Origin: a bacterium | GTDB lineage: Bacteria > 4484-113 > JAGGVC01 | NCBI GenBank assembly: GCA_039961635.1 | Contig: JABRWB010000021.1 | Coordinates: 1 to 56,569, forward strand | DNA: 56,569 nt | Direction: 5' to 3' | Notes under the pieces: generated by a model | Told to the model about the DNA's origin: nothing | The model's input: only the letters and a program-made list of their open reading frames with translations | Database searches by the model: none | Made by a program: the position numbers and the translations under genes | Shown here: positions 32,060 through 41,700 of the stretch, one piece after another | Layout of the letters: every line of letters begins with the position of its first letter | Position numbering within the stretch: the first letter of the stretch is position 1

Positions 32060-33016
32060 TCACTCGTTCAAATCCTCAAGAAACTGCCTAGCCGTTATTG
32101 CCGCTATGCATCCCATGCCCGCACTTACCACGGCCTGCTTTTCCGCATCTTCGACAACGTCCCCCGCCGCGTAGACACCGGGCTTGTTTGTACGCATACG
32201 GTGGTCCACGGGAATCTCCCCCTTGTCGTTGAGAGTCAGGTAACCTTTGACCCAATCCGTCACGGGAGTGTGCCCTATAAATACAAATACACCGTCGCAA
32301 TTGATTACGAATTCATTGCCGGTTTGCAGGTTGCGGCACTTAGCTCCGACAACCGAATTCTCCCCGAGGATTTCCTCGATTACCGTGTCCAGCACAAATT
32401 CGAATTTGGGATGTTTTCTGGCTTTTTCAACCGCACGCGGAGTCGCGCGGAATCCTTGCCGGCGGTGGACGAGAGTGATCTTGCTGCAGAAGCCCGTAAG
32501 GTAGAAGCCCTCTTCAAGCGCAGCGTCGCCGCCGCCGACCACAATACAATGCTTGTCCACGAAAAAGTTCGCGTCGCAAGTGGCGCAATAGCTGACCCCT
32601 CTTCCGAAAAATTCCTCGGCGCGCGCCGCTGGCAGCCGGTTCGGCTGGCTGCCGGTTGCGACGACAACGGTTTTGGCGAAATACTCGTTCCCCATCCAGT
32701 CGGTGATCTTCTTTGCAACCGGATGCACTTCGGGCGCATCCGCAATGGACTGGATTTCCGCAAACTCAAACTCCGCGCCCATTCGCTTGGCTTGTTCCTC
32801 GAAGCGCTTCATCAGGTCCGGCCCGTGCATAACTTCCACGAATCCCGGATAGTTTTCAATTTCATCCGTGAGCGATACCAAGCCTCCGGTCATGGCCTTT
32901 TCGAAAACAAGCGTGGACAGATTCGCCCGCGCGGCGTAAATCGCAGCGGTGAGCCCCGCTGGGCCTCCGCCCACCACGATGCAATCCCAAAGTTTCCCGT
33001 CTCCGTTGATTCCCAC
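32060..33016 (-). CDS. trxB: Thioredoxin reductase
   Basis: This 318-residue flavoprotein transfers electrons from NADPH to thioredoxin. The N-terminal FAD motif is CIVVGGGPAGLTAAIYAARA. The active-site dithiol is in SYCATCDANFF (CATC, near 142-145), followed by the NADPH-binding GGGDAALEEG. The C-terminal FAD motif is 'GVYAAGDVVEDAEKQAV'. In this family the usual GDxR FAD residue follows 'AAGDV', here replaced by Val-Glu. GTG 33016 has a GGAGG ribosome binding site and a TAAAAT further upstream. The matching thioredoxin gene lies 2.1 kb away on the other strand. Confidence 0.93.
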   Translation of the reverse strand: MGINGDGKLWDCIVVGGGPAGLTAAIYAARANLSTLVFEKAMTGGLVSLTDEIENYPGFVEVMHGPDLMKRFEEQAKRMGAEFEFAEIQSIADAPEVHPVAKKITDWMGNEYFAKTVVVATGSQPNRLPAARAEEFFGRGVSYCATCDANFFVDKHCIVVGGGDAALEEGFYLTGFCSKITLVHRRQGFRATPRAVEKARKHPKFEFVLDTVIEEILGENSVVGAKCRNLQTGNEFVINCDGVFVFIGHTPVTDWVKGYLTLNDKGEIPVDHRMRTNKPGVYAAGDVVEDAEKQAVVSAGMGCIAAITARQFLEDLNE

Positions 33017-33173
33017 AACCGGCCTCCTTTAAAAGCACGAGATTTTAACATGCTTAATTTGTCTTCACTGTACGCTATATGCGACTCGCGATACGCTTAT
33101 GAACTCATTTGTGGATCGGCGGTTTCCCCGTTTCCATGCCGCATCGGACGGAAGGCGACCAAGTGCTTTGTGT

Positions 33174-33179
33174 TAAAAT
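33174..33179 (+). promoter_or_regulatory. -10 element next to start codon (leaderless type)
   Basis: TAAAAT ends 7 bases before TTG 33187, the codon that begins an MKKL-type signal peptide. GTG 33184, one codon earlier, is the alternative. Confidence 0.5.
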
Positions 33180-33186
33180 CGGCGTG

Positions 33187-35043
33187 TTGAAAAAGCTGCA
33201 CAAGCTGTTTTTGTGCCTTATTGCTGCACTTGCAGCGGCAACCGCATCGCGGGAGCCGCTATTCGCAGCGCTCGAAACACACATATCGGAGGATTTTTCA
33301 AGTAAGGGGCTTTTTTTCAGCGGTTCCGACGGTGGCGTGAACTACGCATACACCGGTTCCGGCACTTACAAGGTCGATGCCACAGGCTCTGCGGGCGTCG
33401 GGCGGTCAATGATTATTGACGTACTGTCCGACTTCACGCTGGAAGTCAAAGTCAGGATACTCGAAGTATCCGACGATGCCACATCAGGCGGCGCGGGGGT
33501 GGTGTTCCGCGTTGCCAAAGAGGGCAGCTCCTCGTACAAGTATCATACGTTCAGCATCGAACCGCCGTCCAAATTCCGGGCGGGAAAGTTTACAGGCGGC
33601 CGGCTGGTTCAATATTATCCGCCGCAAAATACGGACGCGATAGTTGACGGCTGGAATTTGCTCAAGGTCGTATGCAACGGGGATCAGCTTTCGCTGTCGG
33701 TCAACGGAAAGCAGGTGAGCCTGGTAAAGGACGGAGCGATTCCGAGCGGGGGATACGGGCTCTACGTGATGCCGGGCACATCCGCTGAATTCGACGATTT
33801 CAAAGTTTTCACCGAATCTAAAGCGAACGTGGAGCCGGCGGAGGAAGGTCCGCCCGAAGTACCGCGGTTCCGTTATGAAACGGTCAAATCCGACGATTTC
33901 AGCGGCAACGCGCCGATTTTCTATGAAGGCGGGGACGAGTACGGCAAGTTTGAATACACGGGGCATAACAGCTACAGAATAGATTTGACCGGAAGCGACA
34001 AAACTTGGTCAATTCCTTCGACTGTAAAGGATTCGATCGCCGACGGGATGGTCGGTGTTGACGCGTTCTTGCTCAAAGCGCCTTCGCCCGATTTCAACAA
34101 AATCGGAGTTGTATTTCGTGAAAAACCGCGGCCCGACGGCTGGTCGGATTACTTTGCGTTCTACATTTTGCCTTCCGGGTTTTACGGTCTGCTGCAAGTG
34201 TCGGGAGACGTGGCGAAGGACTTGATTCCACCGACCAAATCTGCCGCAATAGTTCCCGGCGCGGTTAACCGGCTAGAAGCGGTATACGTCGGCACAAGCA
34301 TCTATTTGGTAATAAATGATTCCTGCATCCGCAGGTACGAAACATCGGACACATTTCCGGGCGGATACGGAGTCTATATGACTGGCGGCGCTGTCGGAGA
34401 GTTTCAGCATTTCTCCGCCTCACGCGCTTCGTTGCCGCCGGAAGAACAGCCTCTTGTGCTGGAACCGAAGCCCGACAATTACATAGACTTGACTGTTAGG
34501 CTGAATGGATATTTTTCGGAGACATTCGACGAATCGGACAAGCCAGGTTTGTTCCCGGTCGGCAAAGCGGATGATTATTCAATCCGCGTCGAGTCCGGCG
34601 AGTATTTAATTGACGGCTCTAATGCCGCGGAGGACGTTTTTTCGTTCGTGCCGGGAAGGTTCAACAAGTACGACGTTTCGGTTGCCGCCCGAAAGCTGGG
34701 CGGCTCGGCCAAGCTTGGCTTCGGCCTCGTGCTGCAAAATACGCCCAGCTTCAAGACATACGTTGCCTTTGTAATCACTGACGACGGCTGGTTTTCGGTT
34801 CAAAAGTCAACCGACGGCCAAACCGAGCAGCTCGTTCCCTGGACGAAATCTGATTTGATTTTGCCGGGGCAATCCAACCGGATAGGAGCCGTTCACAAAG
34901 GCGACGATTTTCAGTTTTTCATCAACGGCCAGATGGCGGCGATGCTGCCTATTCCCGGACTGCAGGCCGGTGGAATGGGGTTGGTCGCGGCGAAGGGATT
35001 GACTGTCGCATTCGACGCTTTTGAAGCCAAAGCGCCTGATTAG
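33187..35043 (+). CDS. Secreted triple-repeat concanavalin-like protein
   Basis: This roughly 618-residue exported protein has a signal peptide reading KKLHKLFLCLIAALAAATAS. Three homologous units of about 180-190 residues follow. Each starts with a Phe-Ser-rich element ('EDFSSKGLFFSGSDG', 'DDFSGNAPIFYEGGDEYG', 'ETFDESDKPGLFPVGKADDY'). Each contains 'GGAGVVFR', 'KIGVVFRE' or 'LGFGLVLQ' and ends in a 'GGYGLYVMPGTSAEFDDFKV'-like strand. This is the concanavalin/LamG or DUF1080-type beta-sandwich pattern, so a carbohydrate-binding surface role is likely. No catalytic residues are recognisable. The upstream frame to 33109 has no signal peptide at its start. Confidence 0.78.
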   Translation: MKKLHKLFLCLIAALAAATASREPLFAALETHISEDFSSKGLFFSGSDGGVNYAYTGSGTYKVDATGSAGVGRSMIIDVLSDFTLEVKVRILEVSDDATSGGAGVVFRVAKEGSSSYKYHTFSIEPPSKFRAGKFTGGRLVQYYPPQNTDAIVDGWNLLKVVCNGDQLSLSVNGKQVSLVKDGAIPSGGYGLYVMPGTSAEFDDFKVFTESKANVEPAEEGPPEVPRFRYETVKSDDFSGNAPIFYEGGDEYGKFEYTGHNSYRIDLTGSDKTWSIPSTVKDSIADGMVGVDAFLLKAPSPDFNKIGVVFREKPRPDGWSDYFAFYILPSGFYGLLQVSGDVAKDLIPPTKSAAIVPGAVNRLEAVYVGTSIYLVINDSCIRRYETSDTFPGGYGVYMTGGAVGEFQHFSASRASLPPEEQPLVLEPKPDNYIDLTVRLNGYFSETFDESDKPGLFPVGKADDYSIRVESGEYLIDGSNAAEDVFSFVPGRFNKYDVSVAARKLGGSAKLGFGLVLQNTPSFKTYVAFVITDDGWFSVQKSTDGQTEQLVPWTKSDLILPGQSNRIGAVHKGDDFQFFINGQMAAMLPIPGLQAGGMGLVAAKGLTVAFDAFEAKAPD

Positions 35044-35060
35044 CACAAGCGGCATGATTG

Positions 35061-35089
35061 TTGCCCGATCCCCGCGTTTCGGATAGAAT
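35061..35089 (+). promoter_or_regulatory. Sigma-70-type promoter of trxA
   Basis: TTGCCC (35061-35066), a 17-base spacer and TAGAAT (35084-35089) form a conventional promoter. The leader is about 25 bases and contains AAGGAG before ATG 35121. Confidence 0.7.
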
Positions 35090-35120
35090 TGCATCGATTC
35101 AAACCAAGGAGTCTGAACGT

Positions 35121-35438
35121 ATGACGCACGAAATTACGAGCGAGCAGTTTGAAGGCGAGGTTATCAAGAGCACGTTGCCCGTGCTCGTTGATTTTTCGGC
35201 CACTTGGTGCCCGCCGTGCAAGATGCTCGAACCGGTAATCGAGAGGCTTAGCAAAGAATACGAAGGTAAGCTGAAGGTTATCAAAATCAACACTGACAAT
35301 TCCCCCGACCTGGCGACGAGATACCAAATCCGCGGCGTGCCCACCATGATGTTTTTTAAAAACGGTTTGAACGAGCGCACAATCGTGGGCTACCGTGATT
35401 ACGACCGCCTCAAGGAAGAACTTGAGCTCATCCTCTAA
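35121..35438 (+). CDS. trxA: Thioredoxin
   Basis: This 105-residue cytoplasmic thioredoxin has the active site ATWCPPCKMLEPV (WCPPC near residue 28) and the cis-Pro loop IRGVPTMMFFKNG. WCPPC differs from the common WCGPC and is usually associated with a shifted redox potential. ATG 35121 has AAGGAG upstream. The longer in-frame extension to 35058 overlaps the promoter. Its 3' end overlaps the next gene by up to 44 bases in another frame. It presumably pairs with the TrxB encoded at 32060-33016. Confidence 0.95.
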   Translation: MTHEITSEQFEGEVIKSTLPVLVDFSATWCPPCKMLEPVIERLSKEYEGKLKVIKINTDNSPDLATRYQIRGVPTMMFFKNGLNERTIVGYRDYDRLKEELELIL

Positions 35439-36858
35439 AGGCTCTCAATCTAACTCCGTCATCAAGTTCGGCTCGGATGGCTATCGCGGCATAATCGGCG
35501 ATGGCTTCACATTCGACATACTAACAAGGCTTTGCAGGGCACTTGCAAAGTTCCTTTTGGAGCGAGGCTCACCACTGGAAATCATCTTGGGTTATGACCG
35601 TCGTTTCATGGCCGACAGCTTCGCCCATTACGCAGCGGGCTACTGGGAATCCCTGGGGGGAATTGCGCGGGTGTCGGAACACCCTCTTTCTTCCCCTACC
35701 CTGGCATGGCAAACAAATCATCTTGGCGTCTCGATGGGCGTGATGATTACGGCCTCACACAATCCGCCCGAATACCTCGGATTCAAGCTCAAGGAGCCGT
35801 TCGGCGGCAGTGCATTGCCGGATGTACAGGCGCGGATGTCCGAACTCGCAAGCGCGGAGCCGCCGGCGTATGCTTCCTTCCCGCCCGGCTACGTACATGC
35901 GAAACGGTTCGATCCGCTTGAAGGCTATTTGCAGGCGATACAAGCGGAATTTGGCGCGCTGGGCAACGCGTTCGGCAGTCCCGGATTGCTGTTCGATTTT
36001 ATGAACGGCTCTGCAGCCGACATTGCGCCGCCTGCGCTTAAAAAAATGCGCATAGCCGCTGACTTCATCCGGGACAATCGCGATCCCCTTTTTGGCGGAC
36101 AATCTCCGGAGCCGATTCCGGGTAAGTTGACCGCTCTTCGAAAGTCGGTAATTTCGCGCGGATATCAAGCCGGTTTTGCATTCGACGGCGACGGGGACAG
36201 GCTTGCCGTATTTGACGAGCTGGGCAATCCAATCGGCAGCCACGAGCTGTTTTCGCTTTTTTTGCTTCACTTGGCGAACTTCCGCAAGGAGTCAGGTCGG
36301 GCCGTCGGCACAATAAGCTTTTCAAGAATCGTTGATCGGGTGGCATCCTCGGTTGGAATGCCGCTTTTGAAAGTGCCGGTCGGATTCAAGCACTTGAGCG
36401 CGGAATTCGCCTCCGGCGGGGTAGCGATCGGCGGAGAAGAAAGCGGAGGATGCGGGTTTGGATTCTGGCTTCCCGAGCGCGATGCGCTAGTAATGGCGCT
36501 TCTTTTGCTTGAAATTATGAAAGAGACGGGCAAGCCGCTTTCTGCATTAAGAAGTGACCTGCAAACCGAATTTGGTCCGCTCCATTTTCGAAGAAGCGAT
36601 GTTCCATTTGGCGAGGTCGGGGGATATGACCGGCTGGCTTCAAACTTGCGTGGCCGAAATTCCTTCGGCGGTCTCGAGATTGAAAATTTGCAAATTCAAG
36701 ATGGTTTGATGTTCAATTTGGCGAACGATTCGTGGATTTTGTTCAGGCTGAGCGGAACGGAACCGGTCGCAAGAGTTTACGCGGAAAGCCCGGATGAAAG
36801 CGCGGCAGAAGCACTGATTGCGGACGCTGCATCGCTTTTGGCCGCAATGCAATATTGA
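35395..36858 (+). CDS. Phosphoglucomutase/phosphomannomutase family enzyme
   Basis: This enzyme, about 487 residues from GTG 35395, interconverts hexose 1- and 6-phosphates. All four active-site loops are present: the phosphoserine loop 'GVMITASHNPPEYLGFK' (near 115-131), the metal loop 'AGFAFDGDGDRLAVFD', the sugar-recognition loop 'GGVAIGGEESGGCGFG', and the phosphate-binding loop FRLSGTEPVARVY. N-terminal 'KFGSDGYRGIIGDGF' is characteristic. The exact start is uncertain: TTG 35422, with AAGGAAG upstream, is an alternative. It overlaps trxA. It may supply sugar phosphate for the dTDP-sugar route (rfbB lies just downstream). Confidence 0.92.
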   Translation: MITTASRKNLSSSSKGSQSNSVIKFGSDGYRGIIGDGFTFDILTRLCRALAKFLLERGSPLEIILGYDRRFMADSFAHYAAGYWESLGGIARVSEHPLSSPTLAWQTNHLGVSMGVMITASHNPPEYLGFKLKEPFGGSALPDVQARMSELASAEPPAYASFPPGYVHAKRFDPLEGYLQAIQAEFGALGNAFGSPGLLFDFMNGSAADIAPPALKKMRIAADFIRDNRDPLFGGQSPEPIPGKLTALRKSVISRGYQAGFAFDGDGDRLAVFDELGNPIGSHELFSLFLLHLANFRKESGRAVGTISFSRIVDRVASSVGMPLLKVPVGFKHLSAEFASGGVAIGGEESGGCGFGFWLPERDALVMALLLLEIMKETGKPLSALRSDLQTEFGPLHFRRSDVPFGEVGGYDRLASNLRGRNSFGGLEIENLQIQDGLMFNLANDSWILFRLSGTEPVARVYAESPDESAAEALIADAASLLAAMQY

Positions 36859-36905
36859 CAACGTTCGATGGTGATATCATTGACATTCCAAGGCAGGTGC
36901 CGCAG

Positions 36906-37673
36906 ATGCCAAAAACAGTCGCGCCGTTGATGCTTGTCCTTTTAATCGCCGTTTCGGCATTTCCGCTCCTCGCGCAGGAAGATCCGGCGCAGCAGGGCGC
37001 GCGTACTTCAACACGATACACGGTGGACGATTTCGGCGTCGTGTCCGTGGTGGACAGCTGGAGCGGACTCGCGCAGGAGACGGGGACGTTCGTGTATATA
37101 AGCGCGTCACGCGAACTCGGCAGAATCCCCGTGCGCGTACGGGATCACAAATTCACGGTCAATTTCATGACCAAAAGCTACATATTAGAAGATCAGGACG
37201 ATCCGACGATTCTGTACTTCCGATCCCCGACTTTCTTTTACGAAGACAGCCCTCTATCGGTGAGCGTAACTCTGACCCTGCCCCAGCGCCTTTCGTTTGT
37301 CGAAACCGTCGGAAGCACGCCGGAGCCGACGTCAATCGACGGCCAGACCATCAGGTGGGAAGTGCCGGAAGGCAACGGTCTGACGCTTATGTGCATGCTC
37401 AAGCGCAATTCGCCGTTTTTGGTGCCGGGGCAGGACGGCCTGCAATTTGATCCTTCCAAACTGCCCAAGCTAAGTTCCGATGAAATTCCGGCGAATGCGG
37501 ACCAAGTATTAAGAGAGCTGGAAACGATAATCATGGTCGCGGAGATCGACGGTAAAACAGATCCGGATTTTATAAAGCTGCTTAAAAAACAACTGGCCAA
37601 GCTTTATTATCTTTATTACGTTTACGGACTTGTTACGGACTATGTGCTTCCGGAAATGTCCGAGGGCGGCTAA
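36906..37673 (+). CDS. Exported hypothetical protein
   Basis: This 255-residue protein has a signal peptide (MPKTVAPLMLVLLIAVSAFPLLAQ, cleavage near 24). The mature part is beta-rich ('SVVDSWSGLAQETGTFVYIS', then a region with PLSVSVTLTLPQRLSFVE), with a C-terminal helical stretch rich in Leu and Tyr (LLKKQLAKLYYLYYVYGLV). No family is recognised. ATG 36906 has AGGTG upstream. A TTGACA at 36855-36860 overlaps the stop of the mutase gene. It ends exactly where rfbB begins (37673/37674), so translational coupling is likely. Confidence 0.68.
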   Translation: MPKTVAPLMLVLLIAVSAFPLLAQEDPAQQGARTSTRYTVDDFGVVSVVDSWSGLAQETGTFVYISASRELGRIPVRVRDHKFTVNFMTKSYILEDQDDPTILYFRSPTFFYEDSPLSVSVTLTLPQRLSFVETVGSTPEPTSIDGQTIRWEVPEGNGLTLMCMLKRNSPFLVPGQDGLQFDPSKLPKLSSDEIPANADQVLRELETIIMVAEIDGKTDPDFIKLLKKQLAKLYYLYYVYGLVTDYVLPEMSEGG

Positions 37674-38696
37674 ATGCACATATTTGTGACAGGCGGAGCA
37701 GGATTCATCGGCTCGAATTTTGTCCGGATGCTCGCCGCATCCAGACCGGAATGCAGAATCACGAATTTCGACCTGCTCACGTACGCGGGAAATCTGGCGA
37801 ACCTGGAGGGAATTGCGGAGTCCAAGTCGTATAGATTCGTGAAGGGCGACGTCGCCGAAAGAGAGTCGCTCGCCGCGGCGCTTGGCGCAGACCTTCCCGA
37901 TGCAATCGTTCATTTTGCGGCGGAAAGCCACGTTGACCGCTCGCTCCTCGATTCCGGAATTTTCGTACGGACAAATGTTCTGGGAACGCTCAACATTCTC
38001 GAATGCGCAAGGCATTACGGAATCTCCAAAATCGTGCACGTTTCGACCGACGAAGTCTACGGCTCGCTGTCCGACATGGATGCGCCGCCATTCTCGGAAT
38101 CTTCGCCGCTCAACCCCCGCAACCCGTATTCCGCGTCGAAGGCCGGCGCAGACCATCTTGCCAAGGCTTTTTTCGTTTCGCATGGCACTCCCGTCGTTGT
38201 AACCCGAAGCGGCAACAATTACGGCCCATATCAATTTCCTGAAAAACTGATTCCCTTGTTCATAACCAATCTGTTCGAAGGCAAAAATGTTCCGCTTTAT
38301 GGGGACGGCAAAAACGTTCGAGACTGGATTCACGTATCGGATCACTGCCGCGCGCTACTTGCCGTGCTGGATTCGGGCAGGCCCGGCGAGGTGTACAACA
38401 TCGGCCCCGGCGCGGGCGGCCAGGTTTCCAATCTGGAAATCGCAAGGAAAATTCTTGCCGCACTTGGATACAGCGAAGAAATGATCAAATTCGTGCCCGA
38501 CCGCCCGGGACACGATTTCAGGTACGCGCTGGATACATCCAAAATTTATTCGGAACTCGGATTCGCCCCGTCAATAGGTCTTGACGAAGGCATTGCGGAT
38601 ACCGTCGAGTGGTATCGGAAAAACGAAGCATGGTGGAAGGCCGTCCGCTCCGGCGAGTACCGGGAATATTACGCAAAAATGTACCCCGCGTTGTGA
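37674..38696 (+). CDS. rfbB: dTDP-glucose 4,6-dehydratase
   Basis: This 340-residue extended short-chain dehydrogenase converts dTDP-glucose to dTDP-4-keto-6-deoxyglucose, the first committed step to rhamnose and other deoxysugars. The NAD motif is MHIFVTGGAGFIGSNFVRML. 'HFAAESHVDRSLLDSGIFVR' is diagnostic of RfbB, and the catalytic Thr-Asp-Glu is in VHVSTDEVYGSL. The Tyr-Lys pair is in NPYSASKAGADHLAKAF, and 'VTRSGNNYGPYQFPEKLIPL' is also conserved. The start directly abuts the preceding gene. The other dTDP-rhamnose genes (rfbA, C, D) are not in the window. Confidence 0.95.
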   Translation: MHIFVTGGAGFIGSNFVRMLAASRPECRITNFDLLTYAGNLANLEGIAESKSYRFVKGDVAERESLAAALGADLPDAIVHFAAESHVDRSLLDSGIFVRTNVLGTLNILECARHYGISKIVHVSTDEVYGSLSDMDAPPFSESSPLNPRNPYSASKAGADHLAKAFFVSHGTPVVVTRSGNNYGPYQFPEKLIPLFITNLFEGKNVPLYGDGKNVRDWIHVSDHCRALLAVLDSGRPGEVYNIGPGAGGQVSNLEIARKILAALGYSEEMIKFVPDRPGHDFRYALDTSKIYSELGFAPSIGLDEGIADTVEWYRKNEAWWKAVRSGEYREYYAKMYPAL

Positions 38697-38731
38697 CCCG
38701 CGTATCAGCCCATCAATTTCCGGAAAGCCAT

Positions 38732-41700
38732 TTACGGCTTGGGTCCGCCCCAGACGAAAATAAGGTTCGCTTCGCTTTCGTCGAATGCCGAAATGCCGGA
38801 ATAGCCGCCGGGATCAATATCTAGCGAATTGTACATTCCAACATAGTGCAGCCCCAGCACCGTGGATTTGAGCCATTCGGTTCCGTCAAATTCCACAAAA
38901 TCCAAGTCGTGATCCGCAATTTCGTAATACGCAATGCGGGGCAAGCCTGCTTGGTCAAAGGCAAGGGAAACATACGCCGTTACGTCGGATGTATCCGGGA
39001 CCGACGAAACCGACCATTCGCTTCCATCAAACGTCGCCAATGAAATAAGCGGAATAGAAGCAGTCACGTAGGCTATTGCCGGGAATCCGTTTCCGTCCAG
39101 CGCGATGCTTGAGTACATTCCGGTTTCGGGAGTAATGTCCACCTCGCTGAACTCCCATCCCGAACCGGGATTCGTGGCGATTTTCTGGATTTGATCGATT
39201 GGCGCGCGGTATGCAATCCATGGTTGATCGTTTGCGTCGATGATCAAGTCGGTATGGTCAGCCGAGCCGAGGCCGGACAACAACGGATCGGTGTTCCAGC
39301 TCGCGCCGTCGAAATACGAGTAATACAAAGCAGAACCTATTGTATTGCAGTGCGCGATCGCCGGATAATCGTTCGAGTCGAGCGCAATCGAAGCGTAATC
39401 GCCCCCATTGTCCGTCACCTCTGTGACTTCCCAATCAGTACCGTTATAAGATGCAACTTCCAGACCGGAAGGCGCAAACTTGTAGGCGATGACGGGATTG
39501 CCGTTTCGATCGAGCGCAAGCGTGGTGAACGTGCCGGCATTGGATTTTGCAGTAGGTATATTTTCCACCGTCCAAACCCCGCCGTCGTAACGCGCAAATT
39601 GAGGCCTGGTATGAGTTTGCGAATAATACGCAATCGAAGGCCTGCCCGCGGAATCAAACTTCATCGAAGAATAACGGCCGACCTCAAGATTATCCGGCTC
39701 GTTGCCATCGACGTATTGCTGTCTCCATAACAGCGAGCCATCCACGGGAGGACTCAAAGCACCCACGCCGATCGCGTTTTGATTTGCAACGGCGTATTGA
39801 TAATCCACCCGAACTTCGGCGGAATTGTCCGTAAAATTGTTTCCGAAAATCGGGCTTCCAGGCACCGGGGCGAAGTTGCCAGTCGTTCCGGTTCTTCTGA
39901 AAATGTGCACTACCATTCCGCTTGAGTCCCAACTCAACTTCAAATTGTCGGTGCCCTTGAAAGTGGCCGTAAGATTCGTCGGTGGTGCAAGATAAGCGTA
40001 ACCCGAATCGATGTTCGAGTACTCACCTTCCCCCTCCGTACTCACGGCGCAAACCTTGTACCAATATGTCCCGAAATCCGGAATAGTGGTGTCGTCGAAC
40101 GAAGTATCGAACAGATTCCCGCCGACCCTTTGATATGTACCGTCGATCGCGTCGGCTCTGTACAGGTGGTAATTCAGCGCGCCGGGAATATCGTTCCAAC
40201 CAACCGAAACCTTGTCCTGATAAAGCCCGTCGGTCGCGGCGATGCTTGGCGCGGGCAGACCGACAAACCCCCTGTCGGAATCCGATGGAACCGCCTGTCC
40301 CTTGGCATACAGCGCGATCACCCTGTACCACCAAAATTCTCCGGCGGCAGCGGAAGTGTCGTCGAAATATGGCTCTGAAGTGGGACTTCCCGCAACCTGC
40401 GAGAATGGCCCGTTTGAATTGTCGGCGCGTTCCACGCGGTATCCCGCAGCCTCCGGAATGCCCGTCCAGGTAATCCGGATCCAGCCCGAAAAAGACCCGT
40501 CGCTTGCCGTCACGGTCTCAACTCTCGGAAAACTGATATAGCCGCTTTCCGCCGGGGAAGGATCGCTGGTTCCGTACTGGTTGTACGCCGTGACCTTGTA
40601 CCAGTGGACGTCTCCGTCCGGGATGGAAGTATCCTCCAATTGAAGCTGATCCGTAGGGCTGCCGGGAATTGGAACGAACGTCCCCGCGGCGTTCTTGCTT
40701 CTCGTTACGATATAACCGTCCGCTCGTGCCGCGGCATCCCAGGTCAGAACTACCTTGTCCGTATATGTACCCTTGGAGGCCGTCAAATTCTGGGGAATAT
40801 CCGGCGGCTGAAGCGAACCCTGGGGAAACACGTCCAAAGTAAAATCCCTGGAAACAACGGTGTCTCCGCGACTGACGGTCAAATTGCAGTCATATGAGCC
40901 CACAGAACCGATTGTCGCTTCCGGGCTTGCTTCTTCCGATGTGTTCGGGTCCGCTCCTCCTCCAAAGTTCCACGAATACGTCAGAGGATCCGCTCCGAAT
41001 ACATTGGCCGCGAAGGTGACCAAGTCGCCCTCTTCCACGGTGCGTGGGCTGATTACCCCGATGTTGATATCGAGGCATTGCACTCCGTTGCTAGCAGTTC
41101 CCTCCGCGGAATCCGAATCAAGCGGCACGACAAAGTAGAAGCTGTTTTCGTCGGGCTGATCCACCACCGCGGAATACTGGACGTAAGGCTGCGTTTTGTC
41201 GTCGAATTCGGTTGTATCTCTAGGGGCGGTCAAGTAAAGCGACGCCTCCGCGACATCGGAAGAAAGGCCTACCATCACATTGTAGCCCGAAAGTGTTTCG
41301 AGAAAATGAATTGCTATTGGAGTAATGTCCGATACGCCGATCTCGCCGTTTCCGTCCGCGTCGATCCGGCGCAGGAATTCCGCCTCGGTTACCGACCGGT
41401 TGAAATTCAGTGCGATCGGAGTAATGTCCGCCACTCCGACTTCGCCGTCGGCGTTGGTATCCCCGACGAGCTTTTCAGACCAAGTCAGCTCGACCGCTCC
41501 GGAGACGTAACTGGCACTTAGATCGGTCACCTTTGCGCTGTCTCCCGTCGGTGCTTTGTTAACCAACCTCTCCAAGCCTCGCGCCCTAAGTTTGGACATA
41601 AGTTCGTTCTTCAGCATTTCGAATACGGCAGGATCAGCGCCCGCGGGAGCGGAATATGCCTCGATGTCATTCAATACAGCTTCAATTTCCATTTCGGCCG

